7,014 nt of DNA. It comes from Stenotrophomonas maltophilia. Lineage in GTDB: Bacteria; Pseudomonadota; Gammaproteobacteria; Xanthomonadales; Xanthomonadaceae. Position 1 is the first letter of the stretch. Every line of letters starts with the position of its first letter. Shown one piece after another: positions 1 through 6,306 of the stretch. Both the position numbers and the translations under genes were made by a program. The notes beneath the pieces are model-generated. The model was given only the letters and a program-made list of their open reading frames with translations, was not told the origin of the DNA and made no database searches. The stretch spans positions 1-7,014 of the forward strand of contig DGIP01000152.1 of assembly GCA_002386405.1 (NCBI GenBank). The letters run 5' to 3'.

Positions 1-1245
1 GTCGCCGCCGCGCCCGCGCCCGCCAAGGCAGCGGCGGGCCAGGGCACGTTCACGCGCGAGCAGCTGGACCAGATGCTGGCGCCGGTGGCGCTGTATCCGG
101 ACGCGCTGCTGGCGCAGGTGCTGATGGCGTCCAGTTATCCTGGCGATGTCACCGATGCGGTGGCGTGGTCAAAGGCGCATCCGGAGGCCAAGGGCGAAGA
201 CGCCGTGCGCCAGGTGGCCAACCAGGCATGGGACCCCAGCGTGCAGTCGCTGGTCGCGTTCCCGCAGCTGCTGGCGGTGCTGGGGCAGGACCCGGCCTGG
301 GTCCAGAAGATGGGTGACGCGTTCCTGGCCCAGCCCGACGCCGTGATGGATTCGGTGCAGCGCCTGCGTCGGCAGGCCCAGACCGCCGGCCACCTGGACA
401 GCAATGAACAGCAGAAGGTCAGCACCCAGCCGGCAGCGTCCTCCGCGCCACAGACCATCGTGATCGAATCGGCCGACCCGCAGGTGGTGTACGTCCCCAG
501 CTACAACCCCAGCGTGGTGTATGGCAGCTGGGCCTACCCGGCGTACCCGCCGTACTACTACCCGCCGCCGCCGTACTACTACCCTGGCGGCGCACTGCTC
601 AGTTTTGGCATCGGCGTAGCCGTGGGCGGTGCGCTGTGGGGCGACCTGGACTGGGGGCACGGCGATATCGACATCGACGTGAACCGCTACAACGAGTTCA
701 ACAGCAACCGCCAGATCAACCGCAACGACAGCAAGTGGAAGCACAACGCGGCCAACCGCGACGGCGTGCCGTATCGTGACGGTGCCACCCGCGAACGCTT
801 CGACGGGGCGCGCGACAGTGCGGCGCAGCGGCAGGACTATCGAGGCCGGGATGACGCGCGGGCGGCCGAGCGCGACCGCGCGCGCCAATCGATGGAGCGC
901 CGTGGATTCGATACACCTGCCACGACCAACCGTGAGGCCCGCGACCGCGCCGGCGCGTCGCAGCGTGAGCTGGGCCAGCGTCCCGCAGGCACACAGGGGC
1001 GCAACCCGGCCGGCGGCAACAAGTTCCGCAACCAGGGGGGCGCCGGCCACGGTCGCCCGCCGGGCAGCCATCCGGAGAATGCGTTCAGTGGTGCGCGCAA
1101 TCCCGGCCAGTCGCTGGGCGATGCCAATCGCGGGCATCGCAGCGTGCAGAGTTCGCAGCGTCCCGCCGGCGCACGCCCGCAGGGCCGGCCGATGAATCGG
1201 CCGGCCGCTCCGCGCGGTGGCGGTGGCGGCGGTCGTCGCCGTTGA
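1..1245 (+). CDS. DUF3300 domain-containing protein, 5'-truncated
   Basis: The reading frame is open from the first base, so the start codon and signal peptide lie upstream; 414 residues are visible. The first visible residues are an Ala/Pro-rich linker. The DUF3300 helical domain follows (about bases 55-400), with the hallmark run LDQMLAPVALYPDALLAQVL and conserved WDPSV and FPQLL segments. Next come the YVPSYNP motif (490-510), a Tyr/Pro-rich stretch, and a Gly-rich hydrophobic segment (586-642) that could insert in or lie on a membrane. The C-terminal half is charged, Arg/Gly/Gln-rich and probably disordered, ending in GGGGGGRRR. DUF3300 proteins are usually exported and have no established biochemical role. 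The gene sits 13 bases before a DUF2950 gene, a pairing I recognise as recurrent in proteobacteria. Family assignment is firm; function and cell location are unknown. Confidence 0.93.
   Translation, partial: VAAAPAPAKAAAGQGTFTREQLDQMLAPVALYPDALLAQVLMASSYPGDVTDAVAWSKAHPEAKGEDAVRQVANQAWDPSVQSLVAFPQLLAVLGQDPAWVQKMGDAFLAQPDAVMDSVQRLRRQAQTAGHLDSNEQQKVSTQPAASSAPQTIVIESADPQVVYVPSYNPSVVYGSWAYPAYPPYYYPPPPYYYPGGALLSFGIGVAVGGALWGDLDWGHGDIDIDVNRYNEFNSNRQINRNDSKWKHNAANRDGVPYRDGATRERFDGARDSAAQRQDYRGRDDARAAERDRARQSMERRGFDTPATTNREARDRAGASQRELGQRPAGTQGRNPAGGNKFRNQGGAGHGRPPGSHPENAFSGARNPGQSLGDANRGHRSVQSSQRPAGARPQGRPMNRPAAPRGGGGGGRRR
547..584 (+). repeat. Tandem-like direct repeat encoding PPYYYP
   Basis: A 17-base unit, CCGCCGTACTACTACCC, occurs at 547-563 and again exactly at 568-584, a 21-base (seven-codon) period. 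It encodes two copies of PPYYYP inside the DUF3300 protein. The exact nucleotide identity suggests a recent duplication or slippage within the low-complexity Tyr/Pro linker, so copy number could vary between strains. Confidence 0.75.
1183..1206 (+). promoter_or_regulatory. Strong stem-loop inside the DUF3300 3' end
   Basis: The arms GGCCGGCCGAT (1183-1193) and ATCGGCCGGCC (1196-1206) are perfect reverse complements separated by GA. In RNA this would fold as a 10-bp GC-rich stem with a UGAA loop. It ends 37 bases before the DUF3300 stop and 52 bases before the DUF2950 start. The structure is certain from sequence. A role in ribosome or polymerase pausing, mRNA stability, or setting the DUF3300:DUF2950 ratio is inference. 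No T-tract follows, so it is not a classical intrinsic terminator. Confidence 0.45.
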
Positions 1246-1247
1246 TC

Positions 1248-1252
1248 GGAGA
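1248..1252 (+). promoter_or_regulatory. Ribosome binding site for the DUF2950 gene
   Basis: GGAGA lies six bases before the ATG at 1259 and just after the DUF3300 stop. It fixes the DUF2950 start at 1259. The frame stays open upstream to an ATG at 1217, but that would place 14 Arg/Val/Ala residues ahead of a clean signal peptide and has no ribosome binding site of comparable quality. Confidence 0.8.
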
Positions 1253-1258
1253 TCTGCC

Positions 1259-2137
1259 ATGACCCTTCGTCTTTCCCTATTGAGCGTGGCCTGTCTGCTG
1301 CTGGCCGCGCCCACCCAGGCGCAACAGGCCTACCCCAGCGCCGCCGCTGCCGCCGATGCCCTGGTGACGGCGCTGGAAGTGCGTGACACGCAGCCCGACC
1401 AGGTCTCGGTGGTGCTGGGTGCCGACTGGGAGGACTACGTGCCGCGCGACGATATCGAGCGCAAGGACGTGGACACCTTCGTCAGCCAGTACCAGCGCAG
1501 GCATGCGATCAAGCCGGTCGACGCCAGCCATGCGCTGGTCAGCGTGGGCGACGAAGGCTGGACCTTGCCGGTGCCGCTGGTGAAGCAGGGCGGCGGCTGG
1601 GCCTTCGACCTGGCCGCGGCGGCACCGGAACTGCGTGCGCGCCGGATCGGGCGCAACGAGCGCGAAGCGGTGCAGGCCGTGCTGGCCTACCATGACGCCC
1701 AGCGCGAATACGCGCGGCGTGACCGCAACGATGACACGCTGCCCGAGTACGCCGCCCGGCTGCGCAGCAGCCCCGGCACGCATGACGGCCTGTACTGGCC
1801 TGCCGACGCGGGCGGTGAGAGCCCGCTGGGGCCGCTGTTCGGCGGCGAGACGCCGGACGATGAGTGGCATGGCTACCACTACCGCATCCTGCAGGGGCAG
1901 GGCCCTTCCGCACCGCGAGGGGCGTACCCCTACACGGTGGCCGGCGCCATGACCCGCGGCTTCGCGCTGGTGGCCTGGCCCGCGCGCTACGGCGACAGCG
2001 GCGTGATGAGCTTCACCATCAGCCACGCCGGCCAGGTCTATGAAAAGGATCTGGGCCCGGACACCGACCGCGAGGCCCGCGCCATGACCCTGTTCGATCC
2101 GGACAGCAGCTGGACGCTGGTGGATACCGCCGACTAG
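1259..2137 (+). CDS. DUF2950 domain-containing exported protein
   Basis: Complete at 292 residues. An N-terminal signal peptide (residues 1-21, hydrophobic core LLSVACLLLAA) probably ends at TQA before QQAYPS. The mature protein shows the DUF2950 pattern: an AADALVTAL helix (31-39), VLGADWEDYVP (52-62), FVSQYQRRHAI (74-84), a WTLPVPLV strand (101-108), EREAVQAVLAYHDAQREYA (134-152), DGLYWP (176-181), and HGYHYRIL (204-211) with the GYHYRIL core typical of the family. The end is FDPDSSWTLVD. The role is unknown, and the product is predicted periplasmic. The gene follows the DUF3300 gene by 13 bases with its own GGAGA site, so the two are almost certainly co-transcribed and probably act together. 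Its TAG stop overlaps the stop of the opposing MscS-type gene. Confidence 0.93.
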   Translation: MTLRLSLLSVACLLLAAPTQAQQAYPSAAAAADALVTALEVRDTQPDQVSVVLGADWEDYVPRDDIERKDVDTFVSQYQRRHAIKPVDASHALVSVGDEGWTLPVPLVKQGGGWAFDLAAAAPELRARRIGRNEREAVQAVLAYHDAQREYARRDRNDDTLPEYAARLRSSPGTHDGLYWPADAGGESPLGPLFGGETPDDEWHGYHYRILQGQGPSAPRGAYPYTVAGAMTRGFALVAWPARYGDSGVMSFTISHAGQVYEKDLGPDTDREARAMTLFDPDSSWTLVDTAD

Positions 2138-3726
2138 GTTTCGTCGTTGGCCGGCGCCGGCCGTCCTTCCCAGTACGCCTTCGGCACCACCTTGGCCTGC
2201 TCCGGGTCGCCTTCGTAGTTGGGCGACATGATCTGCACCCCGGCCGCATTGAACGCGTCCTGGATATGCGCATGCAGCGCGCTGCGCACCTGCCAGCGGC
2301 GTTCGACCTCGACCACGCGCACGCGCAGCACGTAGCGCACTGCGACGTCGCCCAGTTCGGACTGGACCACGTGCGGCGCTGGATCGGCCAGTACGCCGTC
2401 AGTGGCCGCCGCAGCCTGCAGCAGCAGCCGGTGCACCTGCCGCCACGGTGCGTCGTAACCGATGGTGAGCGCACTTTCCAGCCACAGGCCCGGCCCCTGC
2501 GGATCGCGCGAATAGTTGCGCAGCTCGCCGGCCAGCACCACATTGTTGGGGATGCTGACCTCCACCCCCAACGGGGTGCGCAGGCGGGTGGTGAACAACC
2601 CGATCTGCATCGCCACGCCTTCGGTGTCGCCCACGCGCACGACATCGCCGACCATCAGGGTGCGTGAGTACAGCAGGGTGAAGCCGCTGGCGGCCTGGCC
2701 GACAATGCTCGACGCACCCAACGACACCATCAGGCCCACGAACACGCTCAACCCCTTGAATGCGTCGGTCTCGGCACCGGGCAGGTAGGGGTAGGCCATC
2801 GCCAGCGCGAACAGCCAGATCACCACGGTGATGATCCGCCGGGTCGGTTCGGCCAGCGGCTGGTCGATGCCCACGAACTGGAACCGGCCGCTGGCCACCC
2901 CGTCGAACACGATGCGTACCGCCTGCACCACCAGCCGTGCGGCCAGGAAGATCAGCGCGGCCGTGAACAGGTCGGGCAGCGCTTCCACGACGCCACGGCC
3001 AAAGCGGGCGAAGCGTTCGCCGATCCAGCCGCCCATCGCCGCCGACCACGGCTGGGTGTAGGGGAAGCGACCGAACACGAAGCGCAGCCATTCCTCCAGC
3101 ACCACCAGCACCACCAGCCAGCCCACCAGCCGCCCCAGGCTGCGCGCACTGGTCACCAGTCCCAGCAGCAGCTGCCGCGCCGAAACGCTGCGCAGCTGCT
3201 GCACGCGCTGCTGGACCCAGCCATCCACCCGTCGGCGCATGCGCCGGCTGCACCAGCGCAGCCCCCACAACACGCCCACCGCAATGGCGGTAGCCAGCAG
3301 CGCCCACGCAGCACCGGCCAGCAGCCGTTGCGGCAGGCGTGCCTGTTCGGCGGCCACCAGCGCCAGCTGCATGCGGGCCACGGTGCGGTCGCGCAGTTCG
3401 GGAAGGATTTCATTGCCCAGCGCGTTGCAGTCGGCCGGGGTCAGCACGGTGACCAGCTGCCCGCCGGCCAGGATCACCACGCCCTGCGGCACCGGCTGGG
3501 TCTGCAGGGTGGCCTGGCCAGGCAGGTCGACGATGCGGGCCAGGTTGGCTTCGGTGGCGCGTGCGCGCATCGCCGGCGTGTTGCCGTACAGCGGTGCGCG
3601 GAAGGTCACCAGGTCACGGTTGAACCAGCGCGCCGTGGCCGGCGCGGGCGCGGCGCCCGCCATGAGCGCCCAGGCCAGCAGCCAGGCCGCGCAACCACAC
3701 CGCAACACCAGCCGAAGCGGGGGCAT
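2134..3726 (-). CDS. MscS-family mechanosensitive ion channel
   Basis: Inner-membrane channel expected to open under membrane tension and release solutes during hypo-osmotic shock. The protein has 530 residues. A signal peptide (1-28, WLLAWALMAGAAPA) is followed by a periplasmic domain with WFNRDLVTFRAP (34-45), a pattern seen in longer MscS homologues. Hydrophobic helices lie near 136-157, 196-220, 248-270 and 296-316. The Gly/Ala/Ser-rich pore helix is at about 326-353 (SLGASSIVGQAASGF). The beta domain follows, with VGDVVRVGDTEG (359-370), TPLGVEVSIPNN (384-395) and the C-terminal alpha/beta vestibule region. It is much longer than E. coli MscS (286 residues). The start at 3726 precedes the signal peptide. 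The upstream gene stops 5 bases earlier and there is no convincing Shine-Dalgarno sequence, so translation is probably coupled. It is last in the operon. Confidence 0.93.
   Translation of the reverse strand: MPPLRLVLRCGCAAWLLAWALMAGAAPAPATARWFNRDLVTFRAPLYGNTPAMRARATEANLARIVDLPGQATLQTQPVPQGVVILAGGQLVTVLTPADCNALGNEILPELRDRTVARMQLALVAAEQARLPQRLLAGAAWALLATAIAVGVLWGLRWCSRRMRRRVDGWVQQRVQQLRSVSARQLLLGLVTSARSLGRLVGWLVVLVVLEEWLRFVFGRFPYTQPWSAAMGGWIGERFARFGRGVVEALPDLFTAALIFLAARLVVQAVRIVFDGVASGRFQFVGIDQPLAEPTRRIITVVIWLFALAMAYPYLPGAETDAFKGLSVFVGLMVSLGASSIVGQAASGFTLLYSRTLMVGDVVRVGDTEGVAMQIGLFTTRLRTPLGVEVSIPNNVVLAGELRNYSRDPQGPGLWLESALTIGYDAPWRQVHRLLLQAAAATDGVLADPAPHVVQSELGDVAVRYVLRVRVVEVERRWQVRSALHAHIQDAFNAAGVQIMSPNYEGDPEQAKVVPKAYWEGRPAPANDET
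2149..2162 (+). terminator. Possible weak terminator hairpin after DUF2950
   Basis: GGCCGGCGCCGGCC is a perfect 14-bp palindrome starting 12 bases after the DUF2950 stop, giving a 5-bp stem with a GCGC loop. It is followed by GTCCTTCC rather than a run of T, so it is a poor intrinsic terminator. It lies within the last codons of the opposing MscS gene (Arg/Pro/Ala codons), where GC-rich palindromes arise easily by chance. It is the only candidate termination structure I see for the + strand genes. Confidence 0.25.
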
Positions 3727-3731
3727 GGCGA

Positions 3732-4544
3732 TCAGAACCGGTAGATCACACCGACCCGCACGCCGCTGTCGACGAAGCGCAGGTTGCCATCCAGGCGCGA
3801 GGCATCCACGTCGGCTTCGATGCGGCGCACCGTGTAGTCGAGTGAGAAACCCCAGTTGTCCCACGGGAAATACTCCACGCCGCCGCGGCCGAAGGTGACG
3901 TCCGCATCGACGTCATTGAGGCTGGCGCTGAAATATCCCGCGTCGGCGCTCAGGCGCCAGTGCTCGCCAGGTGCCCAGCGCCAGCTGCCGCCGATCGTGG
4001 GCGCCGGCAGGTCGGCGTTGACGTCGTTGCCCGCGCGGGCATTGATGGGGTTGCCGTTGACATCGGCGGTGGCGCTCAGGTCCAGGTCCATCTGGTACCA
4101 GATCAGGCCCACGCGGGGACCCAATGCCCAGCGCCCGTCGCCCCATGCCCACCACGTGTAGTAGCCCTCGTAGGCATCCAGGTCGAACTTGGCGCGGATC
4201 CGGGTGTGGGTAGCGTAGTGCTGGCCGTTGAAGTCGATGTCGCGTTCGGTGTTGCGCTCGGCATCGGCGCTGTCGCGGTACCAGGACAGCCCGAACTCAT
4301 GCTTTTCCCACGGGCGCCAGCTCAGCGCGATCACCCCGATGGCGTTGTTGTTGTCCAGGCCCAGGTCGCGGTTGAGGTCGATGCGGGTACCCTGGCCCGT
4401 CTGGCCGTCGGCGCGCACCTTCGTATCGAAATCGGTGATGTAGCCACCGACGCGGACGCTGAAGGTATCCAGCGGTTCAACCGCCCAGCAGGGGGCGCTG
4501 GCGAGCAGCAGCAGGAACGAGGGCAGCAGGTAGGGGCGTTTCAT
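3732..4544 (-). CDS. Predicted outer-membrane beta-barrel protein, unknown family
   Basis: 270 residues. The signal peptide is 1-21 (LLPSFLLLLASAPCWA), with cleavage before VEPLDTF. The mature part is rich in alternating polar/aromatic strands: SVRVGGYITDF (29-39), EFGLSWYRDS (83-92), YEGYYTWWAW (125-134), RVGLIWYQMDL (144-154), TIGGSWRWAP (183-192), WRLSADAGYFSAS (197-209), WGFSLDYTV (231-239) and a final GVRVGVIYRF. The terminal Phe with alternating hydrophobics is the classic beta-signal for BAM-dependent outer-membrane insertion. Strand count suggests a small barrel of roughly ten strands, OmpW- or OmpA-like in size, but I do not recognise a named family. The start at 4544 is supported by GGGAG (4551-4555) six bases upstream. 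It lies 25 bases after the ion-channel gene and 5 bases before the MscS gene. A role as a small pore or envelope partner of those channels is inference. Confidence 0.85.
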   Translation of the reverse strand: MKRPYLLPSFLLLLASAPCWAVEPLDTFSVRVGGYITDFDTKVRADGQTGQGTRIDLNRDLGLDNNNAIGVIALSWRPWEKHEFGLSWYRDSADAERNTERDIDFNGQHYATHTRIRAKFDLDAYEGYYTWWAWGDGRWALGPRVGLIWYQMDLDLSATADVNGNPINARAGNDVNADLPAPTIGGSWRWAPGEHWRLSADAGYFSASLNDVDADVTFGRGGVEYFPWDNWGFSLDYTVRRIEADVDASRLDGNLRFVDSGVRVGVIYRF

Positions 4545-4550
4545 GACAGG

Positions 4551-4555
4551 CTCCC
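4551..4555 (-). promoter_or_regulatory. Ribosome binding site for the beta-barrel gene
   Basis: Read on the - strand this is GGGAG, six bases before the ATG at 4544. It decides against the much longer upstream-open frame, which extends to 4835 through the ion-channel gene and would bury the signal peptide at residue 98. Confidence 0.75.
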
Positions 4556-4569
4556 GGGTACGCGATGGG

Positions 4570-5232
4570 TCAGGGGGATCGATCAGTGCTGCGCAGGCCC
4601 ACCAGGCGCGCGACCAGCAGCGCCAGGTAGAGCTGGCCGGCAATCGCTTCGAGCGTGGCCAACCCCCGCGCGACCTGGCTGACCGGGGTGATGTCGCCAT
4701 AGCCGAGCGTGGCCAGGGTGACGAAGCTGAAATACATCGCGGTGCCGATGCCCAGGCCATGCGCCGTGCCCTGGCCGCCCACCGCCATGGCGCCGGGTGA
4801 AATCGCCGACAGCGCGGCGAAGACCACGCCCCCACACACGCCCAGCAGCAGGTAAGCGCTCAGCGCGGCGGCCAGGTGCTCGGTGCGCACGCGATGGCTG
4901 GACAACGAAAAGCGCACCGCATGCCAGGCCGCGATGGTGGCCAGCACACCCCATAGCACCGCGCCGGCCATGGCGACCGCGCCGCCGGCGTCGCTGGCCC
5001 ACCAGCGCAGCAGCTGGGCGACCAGCACCAGCACCAGCAGCACGTGGCGCTGCAGGCGGTGCCCGATCGGAAACAGCGCCGCCAGCAGGCTGGCGCACAG
5101 CAGCAGTTCCATCAGCCGGTGGCCGAACGACATGGCCTCCAGCAACGGGCCCAGGGTCACCGTCACCAGCAGCGCACCGAACAGGAAGGTGTAGCGGTGG
5201 CGGTGGATCAGCAGGGCGGGCGAGGGTCGCAT
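4570..5232 (-). CDS. Small potassium-type ion channel (Ion_trans_2 pore)
   Basis: 220-residue inner-membrane protein. The C-terminal half holds a canonical two-helix pore module: an outer helix at about 118-142, a pore loop with the filter TLGYGD (175-180) in the context SFVTLATLGYGDITPVS, and an inner helix at about 188-212 containing the expected Gly hinge (AIAGQLYLALL). The TxGYGD filter indicates K+ selectivity. The N-terminal half has about four hydrophobic segments (13-34, 38-56, 62-78, 85-105) but none with the regular Arg spacing of an S4 voltage sensor. No RCK or other cytoplasmic regulatory domain follows; only about eight residues remain after the inner helix. The ATG at 5232 is six bases after the exchanger stop and is served by GGGAA 11 bases upstream. 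K+ leak or membrane-potential setting is inferred. Confidence 0.9.
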   Translation of the reverse strand: MRPSPALLIHRHRYTFLFGALLVTVTLGPLLEAMSFGHRLMELLLCASLLAALFPIGHRLQRHVLLVLVLVAQLLRWWASDAGGAVAMAGAVLWGVLATIAAWHAVRFSLSSHRVRTEHLAAALSAYLLLGVCGGVVFAALSAISPGAMAVGGQGTAHGLGIGTAMYFSFVTLATLGYGDITPVSQVARGLATLEAIAGQLYLALLVARLVGLRSTDRSP

Positions 5233-5238
5233 GCGCGG

Positions 5239-6300
5239 TCATGTTCCCGTGTCCGGCACGAACCAGAACAGCGTGGCCAGGATCACGTACAGCCCCAGCA
5301 GCTGTACGCCACGCAGCCAGTCCGCGCGACCATCGCTGGCCACCTGCCCGGTGATGATCACCGCCACCAGCACGCTCAGCACCAGGCCGGGGCCGAATTC
5401 CAGGCTCATCGGCTGCGGACCGATCACGTAACTGAGCAGCACCAGCAGCGGCGCGACCAGCAGCGCCAGCTGCACGCCCGAACCCAGCGCGATGGACAGG
5501 CTCAGGCTCATCTGGTTGCGGCGCGCAGCCACCAGCGCGGTGGCCTGTTCGGCCGCGCCACCGATCACGGCCAGCACGAACACGCCGGTGAATGCATCGG
5601 AGAAGCCCAGCTGCTGGCTGGCCGGCTCGACCACGCCGACCAGGATCTCGCTCATCCAGATGATGCCGATGCTGGTGCCGGCCAACAGCAGCAGGGCGCG
5701 GCTGTTGGACAGGCTGGCATCGTGGCCGTGGCCGTGGTCGGCGGCAGGCTCGCCGCCCTCGCTTGCCGCGCTGCGCAGGGTGAACACCACGGTGGCGAGG
5801 TACACCAGCAGCAGCAGCACCGACAGCACCAGGCTGATCGACTGCAGCGCGGCATCGGCCTCGGGCACCACCGCGCGGTACGACGCCGGCAGGATCAGGG
5901 TGATCACCGCCAGGGTCAGCATGGTGGCCTGCATGCGGGCATTGGCGGCGTCGTAGCGCTGCTGGCCGTGGCGCAACCCGCCCAGCACCATCGACAGGCC
6001 GAGCACGAACAGGATGTTGCCGATGATAGTGCCGGCGATGGAGGCCTTGACCATGCCGTGCAGCCCGGCGCGCAGTGCCGCCAGCGCGATGATGAATTCG
6101 GCGGCGTTGCCGAAGGTGGCGTTGAGCAGGCCGCCGATGCTGGGCCCGAGCCGCGCGGCCAGCGCGCCGGTGGCACGCGACATCAGCGCCGCCAGCGGCA
6201 CGATCGCCAGCGCGGTGGCGCCGAACACCAGCAGGGCGTTGCCCGGCAGCAGGTAGTGCAGCGCGATCGCCAGCGGTACCAGCAGCAGCATCCAGTACAT
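5239..6300 (-). CDS. cax: Calcium/proton exchanger, CAX family
   Basis: 353-residue inner-membrane cation/H+ antiporter of the CaCA superfamily, expected to export Ca2+ using the proton gradient. There are about 11 hydrophobic segments in two inverted halves. The first alpha repeat is canonical: [15 protein letters not shown] with GNAAE at 64-68. The second is [19 protein letters not shown] (GGAAEQ at 247-252), followed by the family pattern [18 protein letters not shown]. The catalytic Glu is kept in both halves, but the usual Asn and His of the second motif are Gly and Gln. Between the halves is an acidic, His-rich loop, [14 protein letters not shown] (181-194), typical of the cytosolic metal-binding linker. 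The start is placed at ATG 6300: GGAG lies nine bases upstream, whereas the GTG at 6306 directly abuts the previous stop and is only three bases from that site. Confidence 0.93.
   Translation of the reverse strand: MYWMLLLVPLAIALHYLLPGNALLVFGATALAIVPLAALMSRATGALAARLGPSIGGLLNATFGNAAEFIIALAALRAGLHGMVKASIAGTIIGNILFVLGLSMVLGGLRHGQQRYDAANARMQATMLTLAVITLILPASYRAVVPEADAALQSISLVLSVLLLLVYLATVVFTLRSAASEGGEPAADHGHGHDASLSNSRALLLLAGTSIGIIWMSEILVGVVEPASQQLGFSDAFTGVFVLAVIGGAAEQATALVAARRNQMSLSLSIALGSGVQLALLVAPLLVLLSYVIGPQPMSLEFGPGLVLSVLVAVIITGQVASDGRADWLRGVQLLGLYVILATLFWFVPDTGT
5244..5248 (-). promoter_or_regulatory. Ribosome binding site for the ion-channel gene
   Basis: GGGAA on the - strand lies inside the last codons of the exchanger gene, 11 bases before the ATG at 5232. 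A decoy ATG at 5242, forming ATGA with the exchanger stop, is only one base from this site and leads into a different frame with no recognisable protein. The spacing supports 5232 as the real start. Confidence 0.5.
5719..5739 (-). other. His-rich metal-binding loop DHGHGHD in the exchanger
   Basis: Seven codons encode Asp-His-Gly-His-Gly-His-Asp in the hydrophilic linker between the two transport halves. His/acidic linkers in cation exchangers and metal transporters bind divalent cations. A sensing or substrate-feeding role here is inferred. Confidence 0.7.
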
Positions 6301-6306
6301 GCGCAC

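Noticed and set aside
1183..1206. Membership of the inverted repeat in the Stenotrophomonas GTAG-type REP family
   Set aside because: No GTAG tetranucleotide flanks the stem, and the repeat is inside coding sequence rather than between genes.
1259..1297. Possible lipobox (LSVAC) in the DUF2950 signal peptide
   Set aside because: The -3 residue is Ser rather than Leu/Val/Ile, and the hydrophobic core continues past the Cys. A signal peptidase I site after TQA fits better.
169..1314. 381-codon open frame antisense to DUF3300
   Set aside because: Its protein is low-complexity Ala/Arg/Val with no recognisable domain. It arises because the GC-rich third positions of the DUF3300 gene rarely give stops on the other strand.
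2399..3307. 302-codon - strand frame inside the MscS gene
   Set aside because: Shadow frame rich in Gly/Ala/Arg; the MscS frame has full family motifs across the same bases.
3644..3660. 8-bp inverted repeat GCGGGCGC-G-GCGCCCGC
   Set aside because: It lies in the Ala/Pro codons of the MscS signal peptide region, where codon bias readily makes such GC palindromes, and it has no positional relation to a start or stop.
3727..3864. 46-codon N-terminal extension of the MscS protein
   Set aside because: It overlaps the conserved 3' end of the barrel gene, is Arg-rich, and would precede a clear signal peptide.
4583..5242. 219-codon - strand frame starting at the ATGA overlap with the exchanger stop
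   Set aside because: The start looks attractive, but the protein is Ala/Gly/Arg/Pro-rich without motifs and covers the same DNA as the ion channel in another frame. The GGGAA spacing favours the ATG at 5232.
6301..6306. GTG at 6306 as the exchanger start
   Set aside because: It directly abuts the previous stop and is three bases from GGAG, too close for normal initiation. The ATG at 6300 has nine-base spacing.
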